Numbered from the stretch's first letter, positions 1 to 9,750 are shown. The stretch: DNA of 64,000 nucleotides from Pseudoalteromonas sp. GCY (GCF_016695175.1 NZ_CP068023.1:2433501-2497500), one strand, 5' to 3'. Notes: generated by a model not told the origin, from the letters alone. Numbers and translations are program-made.

Positions 1-325
1 TGGTTTTTGCTATCAGTGTGTTTTTGTCAAAGAACACGGGAATTCTTCCCATGTTCATATTTTCTCCCTCAAGCCATGCCGAAACGACCTCTACTTTAGT
101 CGCACTTTTTAGCCCAATGGTAAATTCTGTTTCAGGTTGAACCTGCTCTGAGCCCAGATAAATCTGCACTTGTGAAGTTAACTCACAGGGCGCTGAAAAA
201 TTACAGACATTTCTTGTTACTGAACTTTCACTTTTTTCTGAACTTTCATGTATAATAATAGTCGGGTCTGAACAGGCCACGAGGAAAACACCTAGCAACC
301 CGATTGTTAATTGCTTTGCAATCAT
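1..325 (-). CDS. Putative lipoprotein, C-terminus beyond the window
   Basis: Open frame on the minus strand running off the left edge (108 codons visible). From the chosen ATG the product has a short basic start, a hydrophobic stretch and a lipobox (LVAC, cysteine at residue 18), so it should be exported and lipidated. The rest is a serine-rich segment followed by a beta-rich-looking domain I do not recognise. The frame stays open upstream to an ATG at 436, which would add 37 residues with a C-x3-C-x2-C pattern. That start would bury the lipoprotein signal, so the shorter form is preferred. It is divergent from the ccoNOQP operon. No function can be named. Confidence 0.6.
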   Translation of the reverse strand, partial: MIAKQLTIGLLGVFLVACSDPTIIIHESSEKSESSVTRNVCNFSAPCELTSQVQIYLGSEQVQPETEFTIGLKSATKVEVVSAWLEGENMNMGRIPVFFDKNTLIAKT

Positions 326-631
326 GAGGGATTTACCGTCACTTCTGAATCCTGCGCAGTGTACGCAAGTTTCAGGGCAAATGCTAGGTTGCTTAAGAAG
401 CGAACAAAAAGCGCGTGAAAACTTGATTGATGTCATAATTTTAGGCGTTTTAGGTATCTTTTCATAAGCAAAAAAATTATCATTTCCTCGCAAAAATAAA
501 GGTTTCTCGGGCTGGTTAGGTTTTCACTCATCTTTTGAGTTAAAACATGACGGGCTTGAAGAAATATAACTAGGGCCTGTAATTCAGGTAATTCATTTCT
601 AATCGCAATAAATTGCAGCGGAATCCAGAAA
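326..631. promoter_or_regulatory. Upstream region of the cbb3 operon with weak FNR-like sites
   Basis: About 300 bases between the divergent lipoprotein gene and ccoN. FNR normally drives cbb3 operons through TTGAT-N4-ATCAA. Two imperfect candidates are present: TTGAT-N4-GTCAT at 423-436 and TTGAG-N4-AACAT at 535-548, each matching about 7-8 of 10 positions. A TATAAC hexamer at 565-570 could be a -10 element. Neither box sits at an ideal distance from a clear -10, so regulation by FNR here is inference from the neighbourhood (fnr lies 6 kb downstream) more than from sequence. Confidence 0.3.
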
Positions 632-2065
632 ATGAGCCAAACAGTAGCATCACAAACTGAGTACAATTATAAAGTTGTACGCCAATTCGCTATCATGACA
701 GTGATTTGGGGCATTGTTGGCATGGGTGTAGGTGTATTTATCGCAGCGCAACTTGCGTGGCCTGCGTTAAACTTCGACATTCCATGGTTAACTTACTCTA
801 GACTTCGTCCGTTACACACGAACGCAGTAATCTTTGCATTTGGTACAAGTGCACTATTTGCAACCTCTTACTATGTTGTTCAGCGCACGTGTCAAACGCG
901 CCTGTTCTCTGACAAACTTGCCGCATTCACCTTCTGGGGTTGGCAAGCCATTATCGTAGCAGCGGCTATCACGCTTCCTCTAGGTATTACTTCTTCAAAA
1001 GAATACGCTGAACTAGAGTGGCCGATTGATATCGCAATCGCGGTAGTATGGGTTACTTATGCTGTAGTATTCTTTGGTACTCTTATCAAGCGTAAAGTGT
1101 CACACATCTATGTAGCAAACTGGTTCTACGCTGGTTTCATTATCACTGTTGCAGTGCTTCACATTGTAAACAGTATGGCTATCCCTGTATCACTTACTAA
1201 ATCTTATTCAATCTACGCAGGTGCAGTAGATGCGATGGTTCAGTGGTGGTATGGTCACAACGCAGTAGGCTTCCTACTTACCGCTGGTTTCTTAGGTATG
1301 ATGTACTACTTCGTACCAAAACAAGCAGGTCGTCCAGTTTACTCTTACCGTCTATCGGTTGTTCACTTCTGGGCACTTGTTTCTCTATATATTTGGGCAG
1401 GCCCTCACCACCTTCACTACACAGCACTACCTGACTGGACACAGTCTCTAGGTATGGTGATGTCAGTTATCCTGTTCGTTCCTTCTTGGGGCGGTATGAT
1501 CAACGGTATCATGACGCTGTCTGGCGCTTGGCACAAACTACGTACTGACCCAGTACTGCGTTTCTTAGTTGTATCTCTATCGTTCTACGGTATGTCTACT
1601 TTCGAAGGCCCAATGATGGCTATTAAGTCTGTAAATGCGCTTTCACACTACACAGACTGGACTGTAGGTCACGTACACTCTGGTGCACTAGGCTGGGTTG
1701 CAATGATTTCTATCGGTGCAATTTATCACCTAATTCCTGCACTATTTGGTCACGGTAACATGTACAGCATCAAGCTAGTTAACACGCATTTCTGGCTACA
1801 CACAGTTGGTGTTGTGCTTTATATCGTTGCAATGTGGATCTCTGGTGTTATGCAAGGCCTAATGTGGCGCGCAGTAAATGCTGACGGTACATTAATGTAT
1901 AGCTTTGTTCAGTCACTAGAAGCTTCTAAGCCTTTCTATATCATGCGATTCCTAGGCGGTGTATTCATCGTAGTTGGCATGCTGGTAATGGCTTACAACG
2001 TATTCCGTACGGTTACTGCAAAAAGTGGTCAACTTGCCACTGATGCAAACCCGCAAGTGGCTTAA
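632..2065 (+). CDS. ccoN: Cytochrome c oxidase, cbb3-type, subunit I
   Basis: Catalytic haem-copper subunit of the high-affinity cbb3 terminal oxidase, reducing O2 to water in the inner membrane and pumping protons. The 477-residue product has the expected set of about 12 membrane helices. Visible ligands are H62 and H349 for low-spin haem b, H347 for haem b3, and H209, H259 and H260 for CuB. Y253, six residues before the HH pair, is the cbb3-specific active-site tyrosine on helix VII. It is the first gene of ccoNOQP, with ccoO starting 12 bases after its stop. Length and residues are normal for the family. Confidence 0.97.
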   Translation: MSQTVASQTEYNYKVVRQFAIMTVIWGIVGMGVGVFIAAQLAWPALNFDIPWLTYSRLRPLHTNAVIFAFGTSALFATSYYVVQRTCQTRLFSDKLAAFTFWGWQAIIVAAAITLPLGITSSKEYAELEWPIDIAIAVVWVTYAVVFFGTLIKRKVSHIYVANWFYAGFIITVAVLHIVNSMAIPVSLTKSYSIYAGAVDAMVQWWYGHNAVGFLLTAGFLGMMYYFVPKQAGRPVYSYRLSVVHFWALVSLYIWAGPHHLHYTALPDWTQSLGMVMSVILFVPSWGGMINGIMTLSGAWHKLRTDPVLRFLVVSLSFYGMSTFEGPMMAIKSVNALSHYTDWTVGHVHSGALGWVAMISIGAIYHLIPALFGHGNMYSIKLVNTHFWLHTVGVVLYIVAMWISGVMQGLMWRAVNADGTLMYSFVQSLEASKPFYIMRFLGGVFIVVGMLVMAYNVFRTVTAKSGQLATDANPQVA

Positions 2066-2077
2066 GGGGTATTGAGT

Positions 2078-2752
2078 ATGAGCAACAATAACTCAACAAA
2101 CAAACACGAAATCGTTGAAAAGAACGTTGGCCTGATGGCTATCCTAACGGTATTCGCGATTAGCTTCGGTGCACTAGTTGAAATTACTCCACTAATGTTC
2201 CAAAAAGATACCACTCAGCCAGTAGAGGGCTTGCGCCCACTAACTGCGCTTGAAATGGAAGGCCGCGACATCTATGTCCGTGAAGGTTGTTACAACTGTC
2301 ACTCACAAATGGTTCGTCCATTCCGTGATGAGGTTGAGCGCTACGGTCACTACTCTGTAGCAGGTGAGTCTGTATGGGACCACCCATTTCAGTGGGGTTC
2401 TAAGCGTACAGGTCCAGATTTGGCACGTGTTGGTCAGCGTTATTCTGACGACTGGCACTATGCGCACTTAATGGATCCTCGCTCGGTGGTACCTGAGTCA
2501 AACATGCCTGGCTACCCTTGGCTTGATAGCACTAAAGTAGATACCACGTATACTCTGAAAAAATTACAAGTGTTCCGTGATGCATTTGGTATTGACAAGT
2601 CGTCAGACCGCTACAATGGCAAAGGCTACGGTGATGATGCTGAACTGCAAGCACAGGTGGATGAAATCCACGCGATGAACGGTGGCGAAGGTGCAACAGA
2701 AATGCAAGCACTTATCGCTTACTTACAGCAACTTGGCACACACTTGAAGTAA
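2078..2752 (+). CDS. ccoO: Cytochrome c oxidase, cbb3-type, subunit II
   Basis: Membrane-anchored mono-haem cytochrome c subunit that passes electrons from CcoP to CcoN. The 224-residue protein has one N-terminal membrane helix (about 17-38) and one haem c motif, CYNCH at 71-75, with a later NMPGYPW stretch supplying the likely methionine ligand. I chose the ATG at 2078 because AAGGGG at 2064-2069 is well spaced from it. A TTG two codons upstream would crowd the ribosome site. It lies within the ccoNOQP operon. Confidence 0.96.
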   Translation: MSNNNSTNKHEIVEKNVGLMAILTVFAISFGALVEITPLMFQKDTTQPVEGLRPLTALEMEGRDIYVREGCYNCHSQMVRPFRDEVERYGHYSVAGESVWDHPFQWGSKRTGPDLARVGQRYSDDWHYAHLMDPRSVVPESNMPGYPWLDSTKVDTTYTLKKLQVFRDAFGIDKSSDRYNGKGYGDDAELQAQVDEIHAMNGGEGATEMQALIAYLQQLGTHLK

Positions 2753-2757
2753 TTGTT

Positions 2758-2943
2758 ATGGATTACGGCACATACAGAGGCATTTTAACTCTGGTAATTT
2801 TGGTACTGTTTTTAGTGATTGTTGTGTGGGCATATAGCAAGCGGTCTAAGCGCCGTTTCGACGACGCTGCTAATGCCATTTTTGAAGACGAGAAAAAACA
2901 CAACAACACTATCTCTAATGAGGAAAAGGAGTCTGAAAAATGA
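2758..2943 (+). CDS. ccoQ: cbb3 oxidase small subunit CcoQ
   Basis: Sixty-one-residue protein with one membrane helix (about 9-26) followed by a basic, then acidic, cytoplasmic tail. This fits the small CcoQ/FixQ subunit, which stabilises the cbb3 complex. The family is defined mostly by position and shape. Its place between ccoO and ccoP, with the stop overlapping the ccoP start (ATGA), makes the call firm. Confidence 0.92.
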   Translation: MDYGTYRGILTLVILVLFLVIVVWAYSKRSKRRFDDAANAIFEDEKKHNNTISNEEKESEK

Positions 2944-3905
2944 CTAGCTTTTGGAGTATTTGGGTTATCGTACTAACCCTAGCATGTCTAGCTCTGATTT
3001 TCGGCCTGCTGATTTGGAACCTGAAAAACTATGTGGGTGTCAAAGAAGGCGAAAGCTGTGGTCACGAGTTCGATGGAATTGAGGAACTAAACAACCCACT
3101 ACCTAAGTGGTGGACTTACATGTTCTTCGCAACTTTTGTTTGGTCAGTATATTACCTAGCTGCTTACCCAGGTCTTGGTAATTTTGCTGGTTTCTTGAAC
3201 TGGACCAGCTCTAACCAGGGTATTACTACCTTGGCAGAGTCTAAGAAAGCAGTTGCTGAAGCACATGAAAGTGGCCAGTGGGTACAACTTGATAAAGAAG
3301 TTGAAGCGGCACAAGACCGTTTTGGTCCTATCTTCCAAGAATTTGCAAAACAAGACGTACTTGCGCTTGCAAAGAATGAAGAAGCACTTGAAATCGGTCA
3401 GCGTTTATTCTCGCAAAACTGCGCTCAGTGTCACGGCTCAGATGCTCGTGGTGGTGCAGGCTTCCCTAACCTAACTGACAAAGACTGGTTATATGGCGGC
3501 ACGCCTGACAAGATCAAAGAAACACTGCTTAACGGTCGTGTTGCCGCGATGCCACCTTGGCAAGACGCGCTTGGTGATCAAGGCATAAAAGAAATGACTG
3601 CTTATGTGCTAAGTCTTTCTGGACGTACTGTTAACCAAAAAGATGCTGACGCAGGTAAAGCTAAGTTTGCAATGTGTGCAGCTTGTCACGGTATGGATGG
3701 TAAAGGTTCTGTTGCACACAACCTACCATTCGGTGCACCAAACTTAACCGACAATATCTGGCTATATGGTGGTTCTCAACGTGCAGTTGAAGACACGCTT
3801 CGCCACGGTCGTGCGGGTGTAATGCCAGCATGGAAAGATATCTTAGGTGAAGATAAAGTACACCTTCTAACAGCGTATGTTTATAGCTTGTCACAAGACC
3901 AATAA
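2940..3905 (+). CDS. ccoP: Cytochrome c oxidase, cbb3-type, subunit III
   Basis: Di-haem cytochrome c subunit that receives electrons from soluble or membrane cytochrome c in the periplasm. The 321-residue protein has two N-terminal membrane helices (about 7-27 and 57-77) and two haem motifs, CAQCH at 161-165 and CAACH at 246-250. Each lies in a class I cytochrome c domain with a downstream MP pair. The ATG overlaps the ccoQ stop by 4 bases, indicating translational coupling. A strong terminator follows 30 bases after the stop. Confidence 0.97.
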   Translation: MTSFWSIWVIVLTLACLALIFGLLIWNLKNYVGVKEGESCGHEFDGIEELNNPLPKWWTYMFFATFVWSVYYLAAYPGLGNFAGFLNWTSSNQGITTLAESKKAVAEAHESGQWVQLDKEVEAAQDRFGPIFQEFAKQDVLALAKNEEALEIGQRLFSQNCAQCHGSDARGGAGFPNLTDKDWLYGGTPDKIKETLLNGRVAAMPPWQDALGDQGIKEMTAYVLSLSGRTVNQKDADAGKAKFAMCAACHGMDGKGSVAHNLPFGAPNLTDNIWLYGGSQRAVEDTLRHGRAGVMPAWKDILGEDKVHLLTAYVYSLSQDQ

Positions 3906-3934
3906 GCTTAGCTTTTAGAACATTATTTGAGATC

Positions 3935-3966
3935 AAAAAAGCCTCCATTTGGAGGCTTTTTTTTAG
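3935..3966 (+). terminator. Rho-independent terminator after ccoP
   Basis: GCCTCC (3941-3946), a four-base loop and GGAGGC (3951-3956), followed by eight T; flanking A and T runs extend the stem. It separates the structural genes ccoNOQP from the assembly genes that follow. Confidence 0.9.
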
Positions 3967-4023
3967 GTATTTACCGCAACTTACGGTAGAATACGAGCAA
4001 GTTTTATAGCCATGTGAGCAACT

Positions 4024-4515
4024 ATGAACCCTACCCCTTGGTATAAGAATTTTTGGCCTTGGTTTTTAATTTTTTTCCCACTTGTTACTGTTGTTGCCTG
4101 TGTTTTTCTCATCACGTTTGCAGTCGGTAATGGTCCTGATATGGTCGTTGATGACTATTACAAAAAAGGTAAAGCAATCAACCTTGAACTGAGTAAGTTT
4201 GATAAAGCAAAAGCGCTCTATTTACATGGTGATCTGCAAGTAGCAGAGCAAAAAGTCACCTTTAAATTTACTAAGGGCGACGCTTCTAAAGTTCATGCAT
4301 TAAAGCTCTCGTTTTACCACCGCACTATTGAGAAATACGATTTTGCAGTCACACTGACTAAAAATGCCAGCGGCGAGTTTACTGGCTTATTTGATGAACC
4401 ACATAGCGGTGTGTTCACGGTATTTATAGAGCCTATGGACAACAGTTGGAAAATGAAGGAAAAAATCCAACTGCCACATGATGGTATTATCGCGGTCACT
4501 CCACAGTATAAGTAA
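4024..4515 (+). CDS. ccoH: cbb3 oxidase assembly protein CcoH/FixH
   Basis: FixH-family membrane protein required for cbb3 oxidase assembly or stability. The 163-residue product begins with a PWYKNFWPWFLIF-type stretch and one membrane helix (about 12-34), followed by a periplasmic domain with the family's VDDYYKKGKAIN segment. That layout is typical. It starts the assembly block ccoH-ccoI-ccoS, with the stop 6 bases before ccoI. A ccoG/fixG gene, often found beside it, is absent from this window. Confidence 0.9.
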   Translation: MNPTPWYKNFWPWFLIFFPLVTVVACVFLITFAVGNGPDMVVDDYYKKGKAINLELSKFDKAKALYLHGDLQVAEQKVTFKFTKGDASKVHALKLSFYHRTIEKYDFAVTLTKNASGEFTGLFDEPHSGVFTVFIEPMDNSWKMKEKIQLPHDGIIAVTPQYK

Positions 4516-4521
4516 GCTGCC

Positions 4522-6897
4522 ATGGCAAATTCGTGTTTTCATTGTTTGGAGCCTATTCCTAAAGGGTTTGTAGGCTCGGTTACCTTTGAGGGTAGCGCAC
4601 AACCGGTTTGCTGTATTGGCTGCCAAGCCGTTGCCGAAACCATTATTTCTCAAGGTATGAGTGACTACTACACTTACCGCACCGAAAGTGCAGGTAAAGT
4701 TGAAGAGCTTGTACCTGAGCAACTCAAAATGCTACTCAGCTATGATAACAATGAAATCCAAGAAGATTTCGTCGAAATTAGCGGTGAGCACAAAGAGGTA
4801 CTGCTCAGTGTTGAAGGGATAAGCTGTGCAGCTTGTGCTTGGCTTATCGAAAAGCAACTGCTGGCGCTTGGCGGTATCGTTCGTGTTGATGTTAATACCT
4901 CCACCCATCGCGCCATGATTGTATGGCAAGATAAACACGTTAAGCTAAGCGATATCATCAAATCCTTGATGGAAATCGGCTATAAGGCCTACCCGTTTCA
5001 AGCCGATGAAGAAGCCGCACAGAAGCAAGCCGTAGCGAAAGCGTATATCCGTCGTTTAGGTGTTGCTGGCCTCATGACTATGCAAGTGATGATGTTTGCA
5101 TTTGCCATGTACTTTGGCATGTTTTCTGGCATGGAAGAAGACTTTGAACAGTACTTTCGTTGGATAAGTCTCGTGCTTGCCTCCCCTGTTATTCTATATT
5201 CAGCGATGCCATTTTTAACGAATGCGGTTAAAGGTCTGAAAGCTAAACAACTGAATATGGATCTCCCTGTTTCACTTGCCATATTCGGAGCCTACGGCGC
5301 CAGCACTTACGCTACTTTTATGGAAGTCGGCGAAGTCTATTTTGAATCCATCTGTATGTTTACCTTCTTGCTGTTATTAGGTAAATATCTTGAGTTTAGG
5401 GCCAGACTCAAAGCCAGTGAGTTTACTGCAAATCTACAGAAATTGCTGCCATTGACCGCCAGAAAGGTTGATGAGAATAACAATGAGCAACATATTGCCG
5501 CCAAAAAACTAAAACTGAACGATCTTATATTAGTTAAGGCTGGAGAAACTATCCCTGCGGATGGCTTAGTGATCAAAGGCCATACTACCGTTGATGAGTC
5601 GATGATGACAGGTGAACATTTGCCAGTTAAAAAATATCAAGGCCATCAAGTGTATGCAGGAACGGTGAATCACGACGGTGTAATTACGCTAGAGATCAAT
5701 AAAATTGGGCAAAACACCCTGCTCAACCAGATTATTCGACTGCAACATAATGCGCTCACCAAACGCCCTAAGTTGGTGGAAATCACAGATAAAGTCGCTC
5801 AGTGGTTTGTTGCCTGTCTATTAGTTTTTGCCTCAATCACCGCCATTGGCTGGTACCCAATTTCACCAGATAAGGCTTTTTGGGTCACTATCTCGGTGCT
5901 TGTGGCGACCTGTCCATGTGCATTAAGCCTTGCTATTCCAACTGCGCTTACCTGTGCTGTCGCGTCTCTCACAAAGAAAGGGATCTTGATTAAAGAGTCC
6001 CATGTTTTAGAAACGGCGACCAAATTAACGCGTGTTGCCTTTGACAAAACGGGCACACTGACCGAGGGCCGTTTCTCAATCAAACATATCGAATTGCTGC
6101 AAACGGAATATAACGAGCAACAAGTCTTGGATTTCGCCGCAGCGTTAGAGCGCTTTTCTGAGCACCCTATCGCTCGCGCATTTGCGCATATCACCCCAAC
6201 CGAAAACCTAGTCCAAGACGTTGAAGTTGTGGCAGGTTCAGGTATCCGTGGTCACTGGCAAGGAGTCACCATTGCCCTTGGGAAAAGCCATTGGTTTGAT
6301 AACCACGCGTCATTTGCTCAAGCAACCTTGTTCATTGACAACAACGCAGTCGCTGACTTTTACTTCAATGACAAAGTAAAAAGCAATGCTGAAACAGTTG
6401 TTGAACAGTTACAACAAGCTGGCCTTACATGCCACATGCTAACCGGGGATAGCTCAAATGCGGGCAAAGAGTTATCGCAGCAGTTAGCATTAGATAGCTA
6501 CCAAAGTGCTTGCACACCAGAGATTAAGCAACAAGCTGTTGAAGCTTGGTCCAAACAAGGCGAAATTGTCGCTATGGTTGGTGATGGCATTAATGACAGC
6601 CCTGTGTTTAATAGCGCTCACTTGTCTGTTGCGATGGATACCGGCGCTGATATCTCAAAAAATACCGCTGATGTGGTGTTGTTAAATAGCGATTTGAATG
6701 CCATTCTAGCCCTTCAGCAAGTAGCTAAACAAACGCGCAGAATAGTAAAGCAAAACTTAACAATATCACTTCTGTATAACGGCTCAATTCTGCCACTCGC
6801 TGCGCTTGGACTAATTCCACCTTGGATCGCAGTCATTGGCATGTCAGCCAGCTCGATCATCGTGATCGGTAATTCATTAAGGTTATTAAAGCTATGA
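4522..6897 (+). CDS. ccoI: Copper-transporting P-type ATPase CcoI/FixI
   Basis: P1B-type ATPase that exports copper for insertion into the cbb3 active site. The 791-residue protein has an N-terminal extension with CFHC at 5-8 and further cysteines at 30-34, typical of CcoI. A heavy-metal-associated domain carries CAAC at 102-105. The ion-binding CPC is at 464-466, the phosphorylation motif DKTGTLT starts at D508, and GDGIND is near residue 689. All catalytic elements are present. It overlaps ccoS by 4 bases (ATGA). Confidence 0.95.
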   Translation: MANSCFHCLEPIPKGFVGSVTFEGSAQPVCCIGCQAVAETIISQGMSDYYTYRTESAGKVEELVPEQLKMLLSYDNNEIQEDFVEISGEHKEVLLSVEGISCAACAWLIEKQLLALGGIVRVDVNTSTHRAMIVWQDKHVKLSDIIKSLMEIGYKAYPFQADEEAAQKQAVAKAYIRRLGVAGLMTMQVMMFAFAMYFGMFSGMEEDFEQYFRWISLVLASPVILYSAMPFLTNAVKGLKAKQLNMDLPVSLAIFGAYGASTYATFMEVGEVYFESICMFTFLLLLGKYLEFRARLKASEFTANLQKLLPLTARKVDENNNEQHIAAKKLKLNDLILVKAGETIPADGLVIKGHTTVDESMMTGEHLPVKKYQGHQVYAGTVNHDGVITLEINKIGQNTLLNQIIRLQHNALTKRPKLVEITDKVAQWFVACLLVFASITAIGWYPISPDKAFWVTISVLVATCPCALSLAIPTALTCAVASLTKKGILIKESHVLETATKLTRVAFDKTGTLTEGRFSIKHIELLQTEYNEQQVLDFAAALERFSEHPIARAFAHITPTENLVQDVEVVAGSGIRGHWQGVTIALGKSHWFDNHASFAQATLFIDNNAVADFYFNDKVKSNAETVVEQLQQAGLTCHMLTGDSSNAGKELSQQLALDSYQSACTPEIKQQAVEAWSKQGEIVAMVGDGINDSPVFNSAHLSVAMDTGADISKNTADVVLLNSDLNAILALQQVAKQTRRIVKQNLTISLLYNGSILPLAALGLIPPWIAVIGMSASSIIVIGNSLRLLKL

Positions 6898-7094
6898 GTA
6901 TCATCTACGTATTAATACCTATCGCCATTTTATTCGTCATTATTGCTATTGGTATTTTCTTTTGGGCAGTAAAAAGCGAACAATTTTCAGATTTGAATAA
7001 ACAGGGCCACAGCATCTTATTCGATGATGATAAAGTGCAAACGGGTGATAAGTCCGTAAAACCATCAAATGACAAGAGTAATAACGACAACTAG
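6894..7094 (+). CDS. ccoS: cbb3 oxidase maturation protein CcoS
   Basis: Sixty-six-residue protein with one membrane helix (about 3-25) and a polar tail containing the family-typical LFDDD segment. CcoS is needed for cofactor insertion into cbb3 oxidase. The start overlaps the ccoI stop. Shape, size and position agree with the family. Confidence 0.92.
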   Translation: MSIIYVLIPIAILFVIIAIGIFFWAVKSEQFSDLNKQGHSILFDDDKVQTGDKSVKPSNDKSNNDN

Positions 7095-7095
7095 C

Positions 7096-7767
7096 ATGAA
7101 TGAGATAAGCTTGCTAAGTGCATTTGTGATGGGGCTTGCGGGAAGTGGTCACTGCTTGGTGATGTGTGGCGGTATTGCCAGCTCGCTGCAACTGGCGAGC
7201 AAGCAGCTTTCTGCTGTGGTTGTTACCCTATTGTATAACATCGGACGTATCTCCAGCTATGCGCTTGCTGGCAGTCTTGTCGCCCTGCTTGGAGCAAGTC
7301 TCGCCAAGCAAAACACATCACTCGCCATTATATTACAATTGATGAGTGGTATTTTTATGGTGCTTGTCGCTATCTACGTAATGCGCTTAGCCAGCACCTT
7401 AAAATGGCTAGAGTCGTTTGCTAAAAGCTTAATTTGGCAACATATTGTTAAGCTCAATCGCTACTTAGTTCCTGTCAATACAAAAGCCAAAGCGTTTTGC
7501 TATGGAGCCTTATGGGGATGGCTACCCTGTGGCCTAGTTTATTCTGCTTTAACATGGACATTACAAGCGAAATCAGCAACTGAAGGCGCACTCATTATGC
7601 TCGCCTTTGGTGTCGGCACAATGCCTGCACTGATTGCAATAGGACAATCGGCTCAGCTGCTACAAAAGTTTATAAATCATTTAGTTACACGTATTATTAT
7701 GGGTAATTTATTGATTTGGTATGGTGTTTATTTAATTATTATTGCAACTGATAAGTTAGTACATTAA
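7096..7767 (+). CDS. SafE/TauE-type membrane protein of the cco cluster
   Basis: 223-residue polytopic membrane protein (about six helices) of the sulfite exporter TauE/SafE-like group that commonly follows ccoS in gammaproteobacteria. The N-terminal GLAGSGHCLVMCGG with its GHC and CGG, and a second half containing WGWLPCGLVYSAL, match the pattern of paired cysteine motifs seen in this subgroup. These cysteines suggest a role in copper handling for the oxidase, which is inference. I chose the ATG at 7096, one base after the ccoS stop. An in-frame ATG at 7069 would overlap ccoS and adds residues not seen in relatives. Confidence 0.85.
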   Translation: MNEISLLSAFVMGLAGSGHCLVMCGGIASSLQLASKQLSAVVVTLLYNIGRISSYALAGSLVALLGASLAKQNTSLAIILQLMSGIFMVLVAIYVMRLASTLKWLESFAKSLIWQHIVKLNRYLVPVNTKAKAFCYGALWGWLPCGLVYSALTWTLQAKSATEGALIMLAFGVGTMPALIAIGQSAQLLQKFINHLVTRIIMGNLLIWYGVYLIIIATDKLVH

Positions 7768-7952
7768 CCTATCCTTATCTAAGCAAACTCATCATTTAAG
7801 ATTATTGGTTAGCGCTTTGAGATTAGGAGCTCCAATCGATAACCAGATTTTCTTTTGCGTGTCATATGAGTTTGTGGCGATCTGTAGTACCAAAACCGTT
7901 ATGCTTTGATACTAGGTTGCCTTCACGTGCGTCATAGACTTATGGAAATTTT

Positions 7953-8687
7953 ATGGACTTAAGTAATCAAAACCGCTCAAAGAGCCAATGCACAATCAGC
8001 TGCAATAATTGCAGTATCAGTCAACTTTGCCTCCCGTTTTCGCTCAATGGCAGCGAAATGGACAAGCTAGATGAGATCATTGAACGTAAAAAGCCGCTTC
8101 ATAAAGGGGACTTTCTCTTCGAGTCAGGTACACCATTAAATGCCATCTTTGCTGTTCGTTCTGGTTCATTTAAAAGCTACACATTGTCTGAACAAGGTGA
8201 CGAGCAGATCACTGGGTTTCACCTTGCGGGCGATCTTGTGGGTTTTGATGCCATCAATAAAATGCAACATCAAAGCTTCGCACAAGCTTTAGAAACTTCT
8301 ATGGTGTGCGAAATTCCTTTTGATACCCTAGATGAATTAGCCGGTAAGCTACCTAAGTTACGTCAACAGATCATGCGGTTAATGAGCAGTGAAATCAATT
8401 ACGACCAAGAGATGCTGTTATTATTGAATAAAAAGACAGCTGAAGAACGCTTGGCAACTTTTATCTATAACCTTTCAAATCGCTTTGGCGAGCGTGGTTT
8501 TTCTCGTAAAGAGTTCCGCTTCACGATGACGCGCGGTGAAATTGGTAATTATCTGGGTTTAACTGTAGAAACCATTAGCCGTTTACTCAGCCGTTTTCAA
8601 AAAGCAGGGATTATCAAGGTTGAAGGCAAGTTTATTACCATTATTGACGCTGCAGCCCTTGCTGAAACAGCCGCGATTGCATCTTGA
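7953..8687 (+). CDS. fnr: FNR-type oxygen-sensing transcriptional regulator
   Basis: CRP/FNR-family regulator, called etrA in Shewanella, that switches gene expression when oxygen falls. The 244-residue protein closely resembles E. coli FNR throughout. The [4Fe-4S] ligands are all present: N-terminal C17, C20 and C26 (with C13 nearby) and C119 in MVCEIPF. An RxxD/E-type helix-turn-helix at about 194-217 contains the VETISR recognition helix, implying binding to TTGAT-N4-ATCAA. It lies between the cco assembly genes and uspE, the usual order in Alteromonadales. A 185-base leader (7768-7952) shows no clear FNR box. Confidence 0.96.
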   Translation: MDLSNQNRSKSQCTISCNNCSISQLCLPFSLNGSEMDKLDEIIERKKPLHKGDFLFESGTPLNAIFAVRSGSFKSYTLSEQGDEQITGFHLAGDLVGFDAINKMQHQSFAQALETSMVCEIPFDTLDELAGKLPKLRQQIMRLMSSEINYDQEMLLLLNKKTAEERLATFIYNLSNRFGERGFSRKEFRFTMTRGEIGNYLGLTVETISRLLSRFQKAGIIKVEGKFITIIDAAALAETAAIAS

Positions 8688-8697
8688 TTTAGAACAA
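8684..8697 (+). promoter_or_regulatory. FNR box upstream of uspE
   Basis: TTGAT-TTAG-AACAA matches the FNR consensus TTGAT-N4-ATCAA at 9 of 10 defined positions. It overlaps the end of fnr and lies about 120 bases before the uspE start, with possible -10 elements near 8717-8734. Confidence 0.6.
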
Positions 8698-8805
8698 ACT
8701 ATTTATCGTTAAGACTTTATCCTTAGGTAGGATCGGTTACACTCAATAAGGTCAGAGGTGAAAAAGCTTCTGATCTTATTTGTATGCCGTTTTAAGGAGA
8801 TAGTC

Positions 8806-9729
8806 GTGGATAAAATCAAAAGTATACTCACCGTAATTGATCCAACTAAAGAGCGCCAAAATAGCTTAGAACGCTCTATTAATCTTGCCAAGCGTACCGG
8901 TGCAGCCATCACTGCATTTATGTCTATTTATGACTTCTCCTATGAAATGACCACGATGCTGTCTAAAGACGAGCGTGAGGCAATGCGTGAAGCAGTAATT
9001 AAAGACAGAGAAGCATGGCTTGCCGATATGGTTAAGGGTTTTTCTGATGTGAGTATCCAAACTAAAGTGCTGTGGCACAACCGCCCCTACGAAGCGATTA
9101 TCAAAACCGTGCTCGCGCATGATTATGATTTGGTCATTAAATCCACGCATCAGCACGATACCCTGAAGTCAGTGATCTTCACCCCAACCGACTGGCATTT
9201 AATTCGCAAATGCCCTGCGCCTCTATTGCTTGTTAAGGATCACGCTTGGCCAGATCAAGGCAACATTATTGCAGCAGTGAACTCTGTCAGCGATAACGAA
9301 CAACATCAACAACTCAATAAACGTATCATTACAGATGCTCAGTTTTTATGTGAATTGGCCAATGCCAAATTGAGCCTTGTAAATACCTACCCAGCAACGC
9401 CAGTCAATATTGCCATTGAAATTCCCGAGTTTAACCCATCGCAATACAATGAAGCCGTGAAAAAACATCATGAAGACGAAACGTTCGCACTCGCACAAAC
9501 TTATTCAATAGATAAAAGTGATTGCATCATCAAAGAAGGTCTACCAGAGGACGTTATTCCCTACGTTGCTAAAGAAAAAGACGCTGAGTTAGTGGTCATT
9601 GGCACTGTCGGTCGCACTGGACTGAGTGCAGCGCTTGTTGGCAATACTGCTGAGCATGTGATTGATAGCTTAGACTGTGATGTCTTAGCACTAAAGCCAG
9701 ATGGCTATAAATCCCCATTAGAAGACTAA
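8806..9729 (+). CDS. uspE: Universal stress protein UspE
   Basis: Cytoplasmic tandem universal stress protein linked in E. coli to stress survival and cell aggregation. The 308-residue product has two Usp domains (about 1-150 and 160-305). The IYDFSYEMTT and HNRPYEAI segments match UspE. The second domain ends in a GTVGRTGLSAALVGNTAE-like nucleotide-binding loop. I chose GTG at 8806 because AAGGAG at 8794-8799 is ideally spaced. A longer form from GTG 8758 adds 16 residues not seen in E. coli UspE. It follows fnr as in E. coli and has its own FNR box. Confidence 0.93.
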   Translation: MDKIKSILTVIDPTKERQNSLERSINLAKRTGAAITAFMSIYDFSYEMTTMLSKDEREAMREAVIKDREAWLADMVKGFSDVSIQTKVLWHNRPYEAIIKTVLAHDYDLVIKSTHQHDTLKSVIFTPTDWHLIRKCPAPLLLVKDHAWPDQGNIIAAVNSVSDNEQHQQLNKRIITDAQFLCELANAKLSLVNTYPATPVNIAIEIPEFNPSQYNEAVKKHHEDETFALAQTYSIDKSDCIIKEGLPEDVIPYVAKEKDAELVVIGTVGRTGLSAALVGNTAEHVIDSLDCDVLALKPDGYKSPLED

Positions 9730-9750
9730 CTCAGCGCTCAAGTTAATTTA

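Noticed and set aside
7768..7952. Possible FNR autoregulatory box in front of fnr
   Set aside because: A TTGAT is present near 7907, but the second half does not resemble ATCAA at the right spacing.
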